This document shows, in pieces, positions 49,167-58,874 of a stretch of 64,000 bases of DNA. The notes beneath the pieces were generated by a model. It was not told the DNA's origin and did not search any database. It was given only the letters and a program-made list of their open reading frames with translations. The DNA comes from Paenibacillus baekrokdamisoli (lineage in GTDB: Bacteria; Bacillota; Bacilli; Paenibacillales; Paenibacillaceae): the NCBI RefSeq assembly GCF_003945345.1, contig NZ_AP019308.1:2604001-2668000 (forward strand), given 5' to 3'. Every line of letters starts with the position of its first letter. Positions within the stretch are counted from its first letter, which is position 1. A program made the translations under genes and the position numbers.

Positions 49167-50078
49167 TTAGTGGTCCCTGTTTACTAAATAATCAGCAATC
49201 GCAAACAATCTCTCAGGTTTTGCTAAATCAGCTTTCATAAGCGCTTGCTTAGCTTCCGCCGTTAGACGCTCAACGAGTGCTTTGCTCTCTTCCATACCGA
49301 TTAGATAAGGATAGGTCACTTTTTGCTGTTGAACATCGCTTTGAGTTGGTTTTCCGAGCTTTGCTTCGTCACCAATCAAATCCAGAATATCATCTTGTAC
49401 TTGAAAAGCCAGTCCAAGCTTACTTGCAAATTCCTGTAAAGCAATTAGCTGTTCATTCGAAGCCCCGCCTACTCGAGCGCCCGCTGTGACGGAGAACATA
49501 ATGAGATCACTCGTTTTATGCAAATGAATAAATTCAAGCTGCTCGAGCGACGTAACACCTTGTTCACCCAAAATATCAGCCGCTTGTCCGCCCACCATTC
49601 CTGTAGCCCCCGCAAGCTCAGCCAAATCAGATACGATATCGAGTGCAACTTGAGCAGATACACCCTGCTTCACCGCTTGAGTAACTGCATAGAAGGCGTG
49701 AGTCAGCAAACCGTCTCCAGCCAATATAGCCATTGCTTCTCCATATACTTTGTGATTCGTTAATTTACCACGACGATAATCATCATTATCCATCGCTGGC
49801 AAGTCATCATGAATGAGCGAATACGTATGGATCATCTCAATCGCACAAGCAATCGGAAAGGCCGCTTTGCGGGCAAGATTGTCGTTATGTACAGCTTCTG
49901 CAGCAGTTAGAACCAAGATAGGTCGAAGCCGTTTGCCGCCTGCTTCCAAGGAGTACATCATAGCTTCACGAAGCTGATGAGGTATTTGCCAATCATGAGG
50001 GAATGCGGTCAAAAGCGCCTGTTCAATTTCGGATGCGGAGTGAGTTAAATATTCTACTGTAGTGCTCGAAGCGTTCAC
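49167..50078 (-). CDS. ispA: Farnesyl diphosphate synthase
   Basis: A 303-residue polyprenyl synthase condensing C5 units to FPP. The first Asp-rich motif is in LIHDDLPAMDNDDYRRGK (near 92-108), the second in QVQDDILDLIGD (near 229); GGKRLRPILVL starts the substrate site near 52. GTG start at 50078 directly after the xseB stop, with GAGGGGAATAAGA upstream. The order xseA-xseB-ispA-dxs is conserved. Confidence 0.95.
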   Translation of the reverse strand: MNASSTTVEYLTHSASEIEQALLTAFPHDWQIPHQLREAMMYSLEAGGKRLRPILVLTAAEAVHNDNLARKAAFPIACAIEMIHTYSLIHDDLPAMDNDDYRRGKLTNHKVYGEAMAILAGDGLLTHAFYAVTQAVKQGVSAQVALDIVSDLAELAGATGMVGGQAADILGEQGVTSLEQLEFIHLHKTSDLIMFSVTAGARVGGASNEQLIALQEFASKLGLAFQVQDDILDLIGDEAKLGKPTQSDVQQQKVTYPYLIGMEESKALVERLTAEAKQALMKADLAKPERLFAIADYLVNRDH

Positions 50079-50080
50079 TC

Positions 50081-50335
50081 TTATTCCCCTCTATCTTCAT
50101 TTGCAGGAGCAAACGGTTTTTTTTGAATGCCTTTTTCCGTTTCAATCAGCACTTCTATCTTTCTCTCGACCTGCTCTAGCTTGTCGCCGCACAGTTGTGA
50201 GAGCTGCATGCCTTCTTGAAATAAATCAATGGCAGCCTCAAGTGGAACATCTCCACTCTCCAGCTTGCTTACGATTGATTCGAGCTTCTCAATCGCTTCT
50301 TCAAAGCTGATTGGTTGTTTCTCTGCTTTTGCCAT
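50081..50335 (-). CDS. xseB: Exodeoxyribonuclease VII small subunit
   Basis: An 84-residue protein with the family core SFEEAIEKLESIVSKLESGD and PLEAAIDLFQEGMQLSQLCG, a two-helix hairpin that binds XseA. The C-terminus is longer and charged. It begins four bases after the xseA stop and ends at the ispA start, so it is tightly coupled. Confidence 0.94.
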   Translation of the reverse strand: MAKAEKQPISFEEAIEKLESIVSKLESGDVPLEAAIDLFQEGMQLSQLCGDKLEQVERKIEVLIETEKGIQKKPFAPANEDRGE

Positions 50336-50338
50336 CGT

Positions 50339-51691
50339 TTACGACTCCCCTTTCATCTCCCAAACCTGACATTCCAAGTGCCCGTCGGAGAGCTTCACTT
50401 TGATCGAATCGCCCAGCTGTACATCATGAATCGACTTAATCAGCTGCTTTTCTTTGTCGTCATAGACAAGACTATAACCACGAGACATGACCTTAAGCGG
50501 ACTTAAAGCATCGAGCTGACGGATCGCTGACGTTACATGCATTCGGCGCTGCTTCATCCCTGTATACATGGAGGCCTCCAGTCGCCTGGTAGCTCCTTGC
50601 AATCGTTTTGCTGCAAAAGCTGCTTTCTCTCCGGGGTGCATACTGGCAAGAGAAGCATGCAGTCGCATGAACTTCTCCCGACTTCTCTCCGTCTGCCTGT
50701 ACGTCCGCGATTCCAGCCGCTCCTTCAGGCGATCTAACCTCTCTGCCTGCTGCAAAATATATCTTCGAGGATTCCCAAACAACGGCGATCTCTTCACACG
50801 TGCGAGCTGTTCCTTACGATTCCTCAGTGTCATACGTAACGTTTGCAGCATTCTCGAACGAAGCTGATTAAGCTGAGACTGGAGGTCAAGAAGGTTAGGA
50901 ACCGCCAATTCTGCAGCAGCGGTTGGCGTTGCAGCGCGTAAGTCTGCTACAAAGTCAGCGATGGTGAAATCCGTTTCGTGACCCACCGCCGATATAACCG
51001 GAATTGTTGAGGAGGCAATACTGCGTGCGACCGACTCCTCGTTAAAAGCCCAAAGCTCTTCGAGCGATCCCCCGCCTCGTCCTACAATTAATACGTCTAC
51101 TTCGGACATTTGGTTCATCATCTCGATGGCTTTTACAATCGCTGGCGCTGCACCTATTCCTTGAACAAGCACGGGAAAAAGCAGCACCGACACGGAAGGG
51201 TGGCGGCGCTGCAGTGTAATTATTATATCTCGCACAGCAGCTCCAGTTGGTGATGTTATAACTCCAATCGCAGTTGGAAAACGCGGTATTAATCGTTTGC
51301 GTGAAGCATCAAATAGCCCTTCCGCTTCAAGCTTACGCTTCAGCTGCTCATAAGCCAAATATAAGCTGCCTATCCCATCCGGCTGCATTTGGGTCACATA
51401 GAATTGATAAGCACCATCTCGTTCAAACACGGAAATATTCCCGCGCGCCAGAACCTTTGTGCCTTCTTTGGGTAGAAAAGGAAGCTTCTGATTATGAGAA
51501 GCAAACATGATACATTTGAGACGGCTATCCTTATCCTTCAATGTAAAATACATATGTCCACTTGAATGATGCGTAAAATTGGAAATCTCTCCTCGGAGCC
51601 AAACATCACCGAGTAATTGATCCGATTCCAGCTTCAAACGGATATAGTGATTGATGTCTTTGATCGAAAAAATGCGCGAACCGTCTGCCAT
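50339..51691 (-). CDS. xseA: Exodeoxyribonuclease VII large subunit
   Basis: A 450-residue subunit. The OB fold (about 15-110) has VWLRGEISNFTHHSSGHMYF; the catalytic domain has GVITSPTGAAVRDIIITLQR (near 140), GRGGGSLEELWAFNEE (near 205) and AVGHETDFTIADFVADLRA, then a long coiled coil and the C-terminal SRGYSLVYDD. It degrades single-stranded DNA to oligonucleotides. The ATG at 51691 is 10 bp after folD. Confidence 0.95.
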   Translation of the reverse strand: MADGSRIFSIKDINHYIRLKLESDQLLGDVWLRGEISNFTHHSSGHMYFTLKDKDSRLKCIMFASHNQKLPFLPKEGTKVLARGNISVFERDGAYQFYVTQMQPDGIGSLYLAYEQLKRKLEAEGLFDASRKRLIPRFPTAIGVITSPTGAAVRDIIITLQRRHPSVSVLLFPVLVQGIGAAPAIVKAIEMMNQMSEVDVLIVGRGGGSLEELWAFNEESVARSIASSTIPVISAVGHETDFTIADFVADLRAATPTAAAELAVPNLLDLQSQLNQLRSRMLQTLRMTLRNRKEQLARVKRSPLFGNPRRYILQQAERLDRLKERLESRTYRQTERSREKFMRLHASLASMHPGEKAAFAAKRLQGATRRLEASMYTGMKQRRMHVTSAIRQLDALSPLKVMSRGYSLVYDDKEKQLIKSIHDVQLGDSIKVKLSDGHLECQVWEMKGES

Positions 51692-51700
51692 TCGGATTCG

Positions 51701-52561
51701 TCACTCCTCGATTTGATTTTGTTGTTTCGCTGCTTTTAACGTGTTAAGCATCAGCATCGTAATGGTCATTGGTCCAACGCCACCAGGAACTGGAGTAACG
51801 TAACCCGCTGTATCCAGAACGTCATCGTAATCCACGTCTCCAGCAAGCTTGCCATCTGACAATCGATTGATACCGACATCAATAACAATCGCACCTGGTT
51901 TTACAAAAGAACGACCGATTGCCTTCGCTTTGCCGATCGCTACTACAAGAATATCCGCCGTCTTCGCAATGGCTTCCATATCAGCCGTGCGGGAGTGGCA
52001 AATCGTAACTGTAGCATGCTCACGAAGCAGAAGCATTGCTACTGGTTTCCCTACGATGTTGCTTCTTCCGATAACAACGGCATGTTTGCCTGCAATCTCG
52101 ATTCCACTCCGCTTAATAAGTTCAATTACCCCAGCAGGCGTACATGGAAGCAAGCTATCATCGCCAATAACTAAGTTACCAACACTAACCGGATGGAAAC
52201 CATCTACGTCTTTTGCAACACTAATGGCATCGATAACCGATTTCTCATCGATATGTTTAGGTAGAGGAAGCTGAACCAATATACCGTGAATATTCGATTG
52301 ATTATTTAGTTTATCAATCAATTGAAGGAGCTCATCTTGAGAAGCTGCTGCTTCCAAGCGATGAACCTCCGAATAGTAGCCAAGCTGCTCACAAGCCTTT
52401 GCTTTGCTGCCTACATAAACCTTGGAAGCCGGGTCGTCACCGACTAGAACGACGGCTAACCCAGGAACGATACCGCGGGCAGCAAGCTTAGCCGCTTCTT
52501 CGCCAATTTCAACACGTATTGCATCGGATATTGCTTTACCTTCAATTCGTTGTGCGCACAT
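51701..52561 (-). CDS. folD: Methylenetetrahydrofolate dehydrogenase/cyclohydrolase
   Basis: A 286-residue bifunctional enzyme of one-carbon metabolism. [20 protein letters not shown] holds the catalytic Lys, [17 protein letters not shown] and [17 protein letters not shown] are signatures, and [18 protein letters not shown] is the NADP loop. [19 protein letters not shown] ends the protein. GAGG precedes the ATG. It sits between nusB and xseA. Confidence 0.96.
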   Translation of the reverse strand: MCAQRIEGKAISDAIRVEIGEEAAKLAARGIVPGLAVVLVGDDPASKVYVGSKAKACEQLGYYSEVHRLEAAASQDELLQLIDKLNNQSNIHGILVQLPLPKHIDEKSVIDAISVAKDVDGFHPVSVGNLVIGDDSLLPCTPAGVIELIKRSGIEIAGKHAVVIGRSNIVGKPVAMLLLREHATVTICHSRTADMEAIAKTADILVVAIGKAKAIGRSFVKPGAIVIDVGINRLSDGKLAGDVDYDDVLDTAGYVTPVPGGVGPMTITMLMLNTLKAAKQQNQIEE

Positions 52562-52591
52562 AACAAGACCTCGCTTCTATAGCTTTTGTGA

Positions 52592-53044
52592 TTATGCTTT
52601 AGGCTTGAGTTGATCTAGTGCTTGGAGAAGACGGCCTAGAACACCGTTTACGAACTTGCCGGACTCCTCTGTACCGAAATGCTTAGCCAGCTCAATAGCC
52701 TCATTGATGACCGCTTTGGGAGGAACATCATCCTTAAACACCAACTCGAAACATGCCAATCGAAGAATTTGACGATCCACACGTGATAGCCGATCTACCT
52801 GCCAACCCGTCAAATAGTCCTGCAGCATATCATCAATAGCTGCTTTCTTCTCCGATACTTCCAGCACCATAGCTCTAACATGCTGATCGATGCGACTCAC
52901 GTCCGCTGCATTCGCTTCGATTTCGTTCTCTTCATTTACCTCATCAATAATCATGCTTACGGCATCCTCGGCCGTAGCGTCCTCATTCATTTCCATTTGG
53001 TACAAGCTTTGTACCACAATCTCCCGTGCGAGCCTTCGTTTCAT
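52592..53044 (-). CDS. nusB: Transcription antitermination factor NusB
   Basis: A 150-residue all-helical protein acting with NusE at boxA in rRNA operons. MKRRLAREIVVQSLYQMEMN is the typical start; RVDRQILRLACFELVFKDDV and PPKAVINEAIELAKHFGTEE are the core. CAGGAGGCCCC precedes the ATG at 53044; the 25 upstream codons in the open frame are excluded. Confidence 0.95.
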   Translation of the reverse strand: MKRRLAREIVVQSLYQMEMNEDATAEDAVSMIIDEVNEENEIEANAADVSRIDQHVRAMVLEVSEKKAAIDDMLQDYLTGWQVDRLSRVDRQILRLACFELVFKDDVPPKAVINEAIELAKHFGTEESGKFVNGVLGRLLQALDQLKPKA

Positions 53045-53149
53045 GGGGCCTCCTGACAGTCCAGTTCTAATATGTCGAGAAAATATGATCTCCTCCCTGC
53101 CCCGAACAGACGTGTCCAATACGTCCGGGGTACGGAGGAGATCATATTA

Positions 53150-53380
53150 CTATTTAAATGGTCTCCATCTCTGCATGAGCCATTCCGTCAGCCTTTGCCA
53201 CGGAATGATAGGACCGCTTTGTTCATCTTTCATCTTCCCAAACGTATAACCTAAGCACAGAAGAAAAGCAAAGAAAAGCATATCCCAAAATCCTACGATG
53301 AAATAAAGAAGTCCAAGAATAACACCTAAAGTGACTCCAGCGATCCGACCACCATAGGTTGTCCAGATTTCCTTCCACAT
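53150..53380 (-). CDS. DUF2273 small membrane protein
   Basis: A 76-residue protein with two membrane helices (IAGVTLGVILGLLYFIVGF and MLFFAFLLCLGYTFGKM) and a basic end. DUF2273 proteins are encoded with Asp23/AmaP in Firmicutes. The preferred ATG at 53380 has AGGGG eight bases upstream. It follows amaP by 11 bp. Probably part of an alkaline-shock/envelope-stress membrane cluster. Confidence 0.75.
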   Translation of the reverse strand: MWKEIWTTYGGRIAGVTLGVILGLLYFIVGFWDMLFFAFLLCLGYTFGKMKDEQSGPIIPWQRLTEWLMQRWRPFK

Positions 53381-53391
53381 CGGCATCACCC

Positions 53392-53955
53392 CTATTCCAC
53401 GCGACTCTTAAAGTTTGCCGTTTGGATGATGTTAGCTACAAACACCGATACCGTTGCCACCGGGATGCCAGTAATCTCCTCTACATGCTCTTTAACAGCC
53501 CGTTGAATTTCTTCGGTAAGCGTCGGAATGGAGCTCTCGCCATCCGCTATTGCACGTAACGAAATATCGATACCCGCTTCGCTAATATGAATGCGTGCTC
53601 GTAAATCCTTCACGCCACGCTGACGCGCAGCAGCTTTCAATGCCAAATTCTCAACCGTCTCAAGTGAAATCCGAATATCTCCAAATTCCGTCCTTTGATC
53701 AATGGAAGGTGCCGATGCATTGCTGCGACGAAGAGAAACATAAAAAAACCGCAGACTGATGAGAAACAATGCAGCCGAAACTGCAATCACTGTCACTTGC
53801 AGCCATTCTGATGTGCCATTGTACAAATTGTGAACTAAATTATTCAGCCAGTCTTCCGGGAACCAATTGAAACCTGCGCAAAAGGCTATTACTGCCACTG
53901 CACCGATCGCTAGGCTATACACAAATAATAACAGCTTGTCCAACACTCTAATCAA
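53392..53955 (-). CDS. amaP: Alkaline shock response membrane anchor AmaP
   Basis: A 187-residue protein. Two membrane helices (LLLFVYSLAIGAVAVIAFCA near 8-27; VIAVSAALFLISLRFFYVSL near 56-75) precede an Asp23-like C-terminal domain (GDIRISLETVENLALKAAAR). AmaP recruits Asp23 to the membrane in staphylococci. TTG start after AAGGAGG. It is downstream of asp23, with a terminator-like hairpin between. Confidence 0.85.
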   Translation of the reverse strand: MIRVLDKLLLFVYSLAIGAVAVIAFCAGFNWFPEDWLNNLVHNLYNGTSEWLQVTVIAVSAALFLISLRFFYVSLRRSNASAPSIDQRTEFGDIRISLETVENLALKAAARQRGVKDLRARIHISEAGIDISLRAIADGESSIPTLTEEIQRAVKEHVEEITGIPVATVSVFVANIIQTANFKSRVE

Positions 53956-53985
53956 CGAGAGATTCCTCCTTGGGGCGGACTAGAT

Positions 53986-54028
53986 AAAACCCCCAAGTGC
54001 CGAGCGGCAAGCCCAACCACTAGGGGGT
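53986..54028 (-). terminator. Terminator-like hairpin after asp23
   Basis: CACTAGGGGG (54018-54027) pairs with CCCCCAAGTG (53990-53999) with one mismatch, and GTTTTATC follows on the minus strand. It would reduce read-through into amaP. Confidence 0.55.
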
Positions 54029-54057
54029 ATGCGATCATTCTTCTGTATGCTTCTGCG

Positions 54058-54465
54058 TTATTTGACGCGCAGCAACAGTTCTTCTTCTTCTTCTTTTTCA
54101 ATCGTCTTAAAATGAACGTCATGGATATGTACATTCACTTCTACAACATGCAAACCGGTCATTGTTTCGATGGAACGCTTCACATTATGCTGAATATCAG
54201 ATGCAATCTGTGGAATCCGATTCCCGTATTCTACAATAATGGAAACATCTACAGCCGCTTCGCGCTGTCCAACTTCAACTTTGACGCCCTTTGACAAATT
54301 TTTGCGTCCCAATAGCTCAGCAATGCCTCCAGCAAATCCGCCACTCATTCCTGCAACGCCTTGAACTTCGATTGTTGCAAGTCCTGCGATGATCTCTATG
54401 ACTTCGGGTGCGATTTGAATAGTGCCCATGTCGGTCTTTTCATAGTCCGCTGCTAACGTACTCAT
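54058..54465 (-). CDS. Asp23/YqhY-family protein
   Basis: A 135-residue Asp23-family protein: TIQIAPEVIEIIAGLATIEV, GVAGMSGGFAGGIAELLG, KVEVGQREAAVDVSIIVEYG, then a Glu-rich end (KEEEEELLLRVK). B. subtilis YqhY lies in this very position beside accBC and influences acetyl-CoA carboxylase. Here amaP and DUF2273 genes also accompany it, so it mixes the YqhY and Asp23 settings. Confidence 0.85.
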   Translation of the reverse strand: MSTLAADYEKTDMGTIQIAPEVIEIIAGLATIEVQGVAGMSGGFAGGIAELLGRKNLSKGVKVEVGQREAAVDVSIIVEYGNRIPQIASDIQHNVKRSIETMTGLHVVEVNVHIHDVHFKTIEKEEEEELLLRVK

Positions 54466-54627
54466 GGTTATCCTACACCTCCCGTAAAGTTGCGCGGCGC
54501 CTGCCTTTAGGGCCGATAGCTCATCCGCATCTTATTCCTATACTATAGCATTCTGGTGGAAATATGACAAACTTGGACGACTTTTCTTTGAAGGAAAGTC
54601 GTTACTTTAGAAGCGTTCAAGCTCCCT

Positions 54628-55986
54628 CTATTCTTCAGGATTGTTTACGTCGTAATCCTCAAGAAACTTAATATCGAAGTCACCCTTCAGAAACTTGGGG
54701 TGACTAAGCAATTTCATATGAAAAGGAATTGTCGTACGAATACCATCAATCGCAAATTCAGCAAGCGCCCGTTTCATTCGAGCGATAGCATCCTCACGAG
54801 TTGCTCCCCAAACAATCAACTTGGCAATCATCGAATCATAATGAGGCGATATGGTATAGCCCGGATATGCTGCACTATCCACCCGCACTCCAAGTCCACC
54901 AGGCGGCAAATAAAACTGAATTTGACCTGGAGATGGCATAAAATTACGATCTGAATCCTCGGCATTAATCCGACACTCGATAGACCAACCGTTAATAGCT
55001 AGTTCATCTTGCGTAATCGACAATGGATTTCCTTCTGCTACAGAAATCATCTCTTTAATCAGATCGACGCCCGTTATCATTTCAGTTACCGGATGCTCAA
55101 CCTGTATTCGAGTATTCATTTCCATGAAATAGAAATTACCGTCTTGTCCAAGTAAAAATTCCAACGTGCCAGCTCCCGAATATTGAACAGCGAGTGCAGC
55201 ACGAACCGCAGCTTGACCCATACGCTCACGCAGTTCAGGGCTGAGAATGGAACAAGGTGCTTCCTCAACAAGCTTCTGACGTCGACGTTGAACGGAGCAA
55301 TCTCGCTCGAACAAGTGAACGGCATTCCCATGCTTATCTGCCATGATCTGAATCTCAACATGCTTCATGCCAGTCAAGTATTTCTCTAAGTAAACGCCGG
55401 CATTTCCAAATGCTTTCTGCGCTTCCTGCTGGGCATTTGTAATTTGAGCGATCAAGGTTTCTTCGTCTTCAGCGACTCGGATCCCCTTACCACCGCCACC
55501 TGCTGTTGCTTTAATGATAACCGGATAACCAATCTCACGAGCGACACGAATGGCTTCATCCAAATCTTCAACAAGACCATCAGAGCCCGGAATGATTGGA
55601 ACATCCGCTTCCTTCATCGTTTGCTTCGCAACCGCTTTGTCACCCATTTTACTGATGGCTTGCGGCGATGGACCGATGAAAACCACATTGCAGGATTCAC
55701 AAATTTCTGCGAAATTCGCATTCTCAGCTAGAAATCCATACCCCGGATGAATGGCATCACATTCGGTTAATGTTGCAACGCTCATTATATTCGTTAGGTT
55801 CAAATAGCTGTCCTTGGAAGCAACGGGTCCAATACAGTAAGCTTCATCGGCAAGACGAACATGAAGAGATTCACGATCTGCCTCCGAGTATACAGCTACC
55901 GTCTGAATGCCGAGCTCGCGGCAAGCGCGAATAATCCGAACTGCAATTTCGCCCCGATTTGCAATTAATATTTTATTGAATTTCAC
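54628..55986 (-). CDS. accC: Biotin carboxylase of acetyl-CoA carboxylase
   Basis: A 452-residue ATP-grasp enzyme that carboxylates the biotin on Acc[21 protein letters not shown] opens the protein; ATP-binding [18 protein letters not shown] lies near 160, and [22 protein letters not shown] near 275-295 holds metal and catalytic residues. Start chosen as GTG 55986, eight bases after AGGAG; eleven upstream codons are excluded. It follows accB by 49 bp. An 8-bp hairpin (54577-54602) lies after its stop. Confidence 0.95.
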   Translation of the reverse strand: MKFNKILIANRGEIAVRIIRACRELGIQTVAVYSEADRESLHVRLADEAYCIGPVASKDSYLNLTNIMSVATLTECDAIHPGYGFLAENANFAEICESCNVVFIGPSPQAISKMGDKAVAKQTMKEADVPIIPGSDGLVEDLDEAIRVAREIGYPVIIKATAGGGGKGIRVAEDEETLIAQITNAQQEAQKAFGNAGVYLEKYLTGMKHVEIQIMADKHGNAVHLFERDCSVQRRRQKLVEEAPCSILSPELRERMGQAAVRAALAVQYSGAGTLEFLLGQDGNFYFMEMNTRIQVEHPVTEMITGVDLIKEMISVAEGNPLSITQDELAINGWSIECRINAEDSDRNFMPSPGQIQFYLPPGGLGVRVDSAAYPGYTISPHYDSMIAKLIVWGATREDAIARMKRALAEFAIDGIRTTIPFHMKLLSHPKFLKGDFDIKFLEDYDVNNPEE

Positions 55987-56035
55987 GTTTAAAGCTCCTT
56001 TCATACCCATTTGTTCCATTCGCTGTGTGACCGGC

Positions 56036-56524
56036 TTACTCCGGTTTTACTAGGAACAAGGGCTGTCCGAACTCTACAAGCTGTCCGTTCTGAACGAGTA
56101 TCTCGACAATTTCTCCGCGAACTTCCGCTTCAAGTTCGTTCATCAGCTTCATTGCTTCTAGAATACATACGACGGACTTCTCGTGAATGCGATCGCCCAC
56201 TTTTACGAAAGGACCATTCTCAGGTGATGAGGCATGGTAGAAAGTACCGACCATTGGTGAAACGATTTGATGGTAATTTGTTGTTATAGCAGGCTGAGCC
56301 GCTGCTGGAGCTTGAGCTGTCGAGGCTACTTCAGGCTGTGTTGCTGGGGGTTGGTAGGCCTGCATATATGTAGGTACGATCGACGCGGATTGCACGTTAA
56401 CCACTTCTGTTTTGCCCGGCTTGCGAATAAGCAGGCGTGCGCCTTCGTTTTCAATTTCTAGTTCTTGTACTGATGTTTGATCAACCAGCTTGATCAGTTC
56501 TTTAATCTCGCTTAGCTTGAACAT
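56036..56524 (-). CDS. accB: Biotin carboxyl carrier protein
   Basis: A 162-residue carrier. The N-terminal helix [20 protein letters not shown] is followed by a Pro/Ala/Gln linker (about 55-85) and a biotinyl domain whose acceptor Lys is in [37 protein letters not shown] starts the domain. AGGAGTGAAACA precedes the ATG. It is upstream of accC and downstream of the spoIIIA operon. Confidence 0.96.
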   Translation of the reverse strand: MFKLSEIKELIKLVDQTSVQELEIENEGARLLIRKPGKTEVVNVQSASIVPTYMQAYQPPATQPEVASTAQAPAAAQPAITTNYHQIVSPMVGTFYHASSPENGPFVKVGDRIHEKSVVCILEAMKLMNELEAEVRGEIVEILVQNGQLVEFGQPLFLVKPE

Positions 56525-56687
56525 TGTTTCACTCCTAAATGTTTTCTAAGTAACTGAATACCAAAACTTGTACATAACAGACCTATTATAGCACAAACAT
56601 GACGGAACACGTACCCATTTTTTACATCGCCTTAATGGAAAAAAGCCCCACCGCTTGATTCAAGCAGCGTGGCTCCTTCCGAATTCG

Positions 56688-57377
56688 TTATTGTACGTAT
56701 TGTACGGATACCTGATCAGCGGTGACACCCAGCTCCTTGATCACCAGCATCATAATACTATCGGCCTGGCTTCTTTCGAGCTTTTTACTTTGCACAACAA
56801 CCTTATATTTATTATTTTGTTCCGGAGAAACCGCGACGTTATTATATTGTTTCTGAAGTTCTTCTTCCAGTCCTATGATCTTTGCGCTCTTGTCATCAAG
56901 CTGGTTCAGCTGCTCAATTGCCTTGCCGGCATCTTCCTCATTTTGTTTCGTATCCGATATGACGCCATACACTTTGTTATAGTCTTCTTTAAATTTCTCA
57001 TCGCGTTTTTCTTGCAATTGACTGAACACGCTGCTTACAGCTCCAGATGCTTCAAGTTTGTCAAGTACAGCCTGATCTTCTTTATTCAAAGCGGCTGCAT
57101 CTTTCACGGCATCTTTGTTTTCTGTCACTAGAGGAGCCGATGTAGAATCTTTTCCTGTGGTCCCTTGCTTTGTTACTTCTGTAACGTTAATTCCATCAGA
57201 ATTAGTTGCTGTCCCTGCTGCTTCCGTCGCATCCGTTTGCACTTGCTGCTTCGTTCCGTCTGTTGTTAATAGATCTGAGGATTTATTCACATCCTCTGTA
57301 AATAGATAGTAAGCAGATAGAATGACCATTAAACTCAGCATCGATACGAGCCAAACCGTTTGTCTTTTCGTATTCAT
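56688..57377 (-). CDS. spoIIIAH: Stage III sporulation protein AH
   Basis: A 229-residue protein: one N-terminal membrane helix (TVWLVSMLSLMVILSAYYLF, near 8-27), a Thr/Asp-rich linker, and a C-terminal ring-building motif domain (about 130-229) ending VSVQYVQ. It forms the mother-cell side of the SpoIIIAH-SpoIIQ channel linking mother cell and forespore. GGGAGG precedes the ATG. Last gene of the spoIIIA operon, 33 bp after spoIIIAG. Confidence 0.92.
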   Translation of the reverse strand: MNTKRQTVWLVSMLSLMVILSAYYLFTEDVNKSSDLLTTDGTKQQVQTDATEAAGTATNSDGINVTEVTKQGTTGKDSTSAPLVTENKDAVKDAAALNKEDQAVLDKLEASGAVSSVFSQLQEKRDEKFKEDYNKVYGVISDTKQNEEDAGKAIEQLNQLDDKSAKIIGLEEELQKQYNNVAVSPEQNNKYKVVVQSKKLERSQADSIMMLVIKELGVTADQVSVQYVQ

Positions 57378-57409
57378 TGATAATTGCCTCCCTTATATTC
57401 TTTCAAGTT

Positions 57410-58045
57410 TTATTGATGCTTTTTGGGTACAACCGAGATTCGGTTAACTGGAACATTAATACCTTTTTCTACCGCGTCCATAATGAGATGTCTTACCGTC
57501 ATATTCTCAGCACCCTTTGCGACGATGAGAACCCCCCGAATTTTTGGTTTAATTCTTTTCTGAATGATCGGCGACTGGCTATTCGAAGTTTGGTAGAGTA
57601 CCACTTGTCCATCCTTCGTAATAGAGGTCATGTTTCGTTTCCCACCACTTTTGTCTGTTTCATTCGTAACTTGCTGAGATTCTTTGTCGTTGCGTTCAAC
57701 CACAACTTCCTCTGTAGAATCAATGGTTAGCAGCACATCGACTGAGCCAACACCAACGATTTTCTCTAAAATTTCTTTTAAACGAATTTCCAGAGGCTGC
57801 TCGATAGATTCAAATGAATCTCCGTCCGAATTACGCCCTAACGCTGATTGATCTGCACTCACCGCTGATGCCTCTGGCTGCTGCGGGGATGGATCGACAT
57901 TTTTGAACGATAGAAAAGAATTCATCAGCATCAGCATCGCACCAATTCCGCCAATGACCAGAAGCCAGCGCAGCGTTCTCACTCGCTTGGGACCTCCTGG
58001 ACCTCCGCCAACGACCGACTCGAGTCCTTCTAACCATTTGGCCAA
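57410..58045 (-). CDS. spoIIIAG: Stage III sporulation protein AG
   Basis: A 211-residue protein with one membrane helix (LRWLLVIGGIGAMLMLMNSF, near 25-45) and a C-terminal ring-building domain (IVGVGSVDVLLTIDSTEEVV, IRGVLIVAKGAENMTVRHLI). SpoIIIAG forms a large 30-fold ring in the intermembrane space. TTG start after AGGGAGAGAAGG. It lies between AF and AH. Confidence 0.93.
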   Translation of the reverse strand: MAKWLEGLESVVGGGPGGPKRVRTLRWLLVIGGIGAMLMLMNSFLSFKNVDPSPQQPEASAVSADQSALGRNSDGDSFESIEQPLEIRLKEILEKIVGVGSVDVLLTIDSTEEVVVERNDKESQQVTNETDKSGGKRNMTSITKDGQVVLYQTSNSQSPIIQKRIKPKIRGVLIVAKGAENMTVRHLIMDAVEKGINVPVNRISVVPKKHQ

Positions 58046-58063
58046 TGACCTTCTCTCCCTTCG

Positions 58064-58822
58064 TTATTGCTCTGCCAAGCCATCCCCTTTCCGTTCTACA
58101 ACAGAGACGATGCCCGGTTCGACTGACCATTGATCCTGTAGAACTTGTTTAACGGTATCCGCTAGAGAACGATTCACCGGTATATAATCGCTGCCTCTGT
58201 TTTGACTTTCCTCAGGGCTTGTTCCACGATTTTCTACCTGCACATTAACTGAAACGGTTGGGACTTCTTCGATAGGTTCTGCTATGACTGCTACTGAATC
58301 CGAACGACCTGTTTCGCTCTTGTCTGTCCTGGAGTCACCTGCTGATTCTGGCGGCTTGGTAGAGAACGTGACGGTGACTGATTTAATGAGCGCCCCTGCG
58401 GTAATACCTGTCGTGACAGCCTCTAGCTCGAGGGCTACTCCCTCTACTTTACGATTAGTCCGCCGTTCAATTTGGCTTCGCATCTCTTCGGTCAGTTTCC
58501 GCTGTGTTAAAGATAAAGCAGCTCCCTGCTGTTTCTTCTTGAGATCAGAGGCATCCTTCTTAATGTCGTCCAGCGTCGGCATCCGTACATCTCTTGTCTT
58601 CTCCCCTTGAAACCAGCCAGCTACATCCTGATCGAGCTTCGCACTGAAATCTCCATGCAGTAGACGAATGATCGGCGTCAATATCGTTAATAAAATAATA
58701 AGTCCGGCGACCAAGCGCACGTATCGCTGCATCGCTTTGTTAGGTAGAAGCAAATCGATTAAGCCAGCAAGCAGCACGACGGCAATAATTTGCTGCAACC
58801 AAGAACTAAGCCAGCCAAGCAT
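58064..58822 (-). CDS. spoIIIAF: Stage III sporulation protein AF
   Basis: A 252-residue protein. Two N-terminal membrane helices (IIAVVLLAGLIDLLLPN; YVRLVAGLIILLTILTPIIR) precede a soluble domain with the ring-building pattern and a C-terminal segment VKQVLQDQWSVEPGIVSVV. A Ser/Thr/Glu-rich insert of about 40 residues makes it longer than the roughly 200-residue B. subtilis form. AAAGGAGGAGGCCGC precedes the ATG. Confidence 0.92.
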   Translation of the reverse strand: MLGWLSSWLQQIIAVVLLAGLIDLLLPNKAMQRYVRLVAGLIILLTILTPIIRLLHGDFSAKLDQDVAGWFQGEKTRDVRMPTLDDIKKDASDLKKKQQGAALSLTQRKLTEEMRSQIERRTNRKVEGVALELEAVTTGITAGALIKSVTVTFSTKPPESAGDSRTDKSETGRSDSVAVIAEPIEEVPTVSVNVQVENRGTSPEESQNRGSDYIPVNRSLADTVKQVLQDQWSVEPGIVSVVERKGDGLAEQ

Positions 58823-58874
58823 GCGGCCTCCTCCTTTGTCACATTATCATTCGCCTCTGCTTAACCACACTGTT

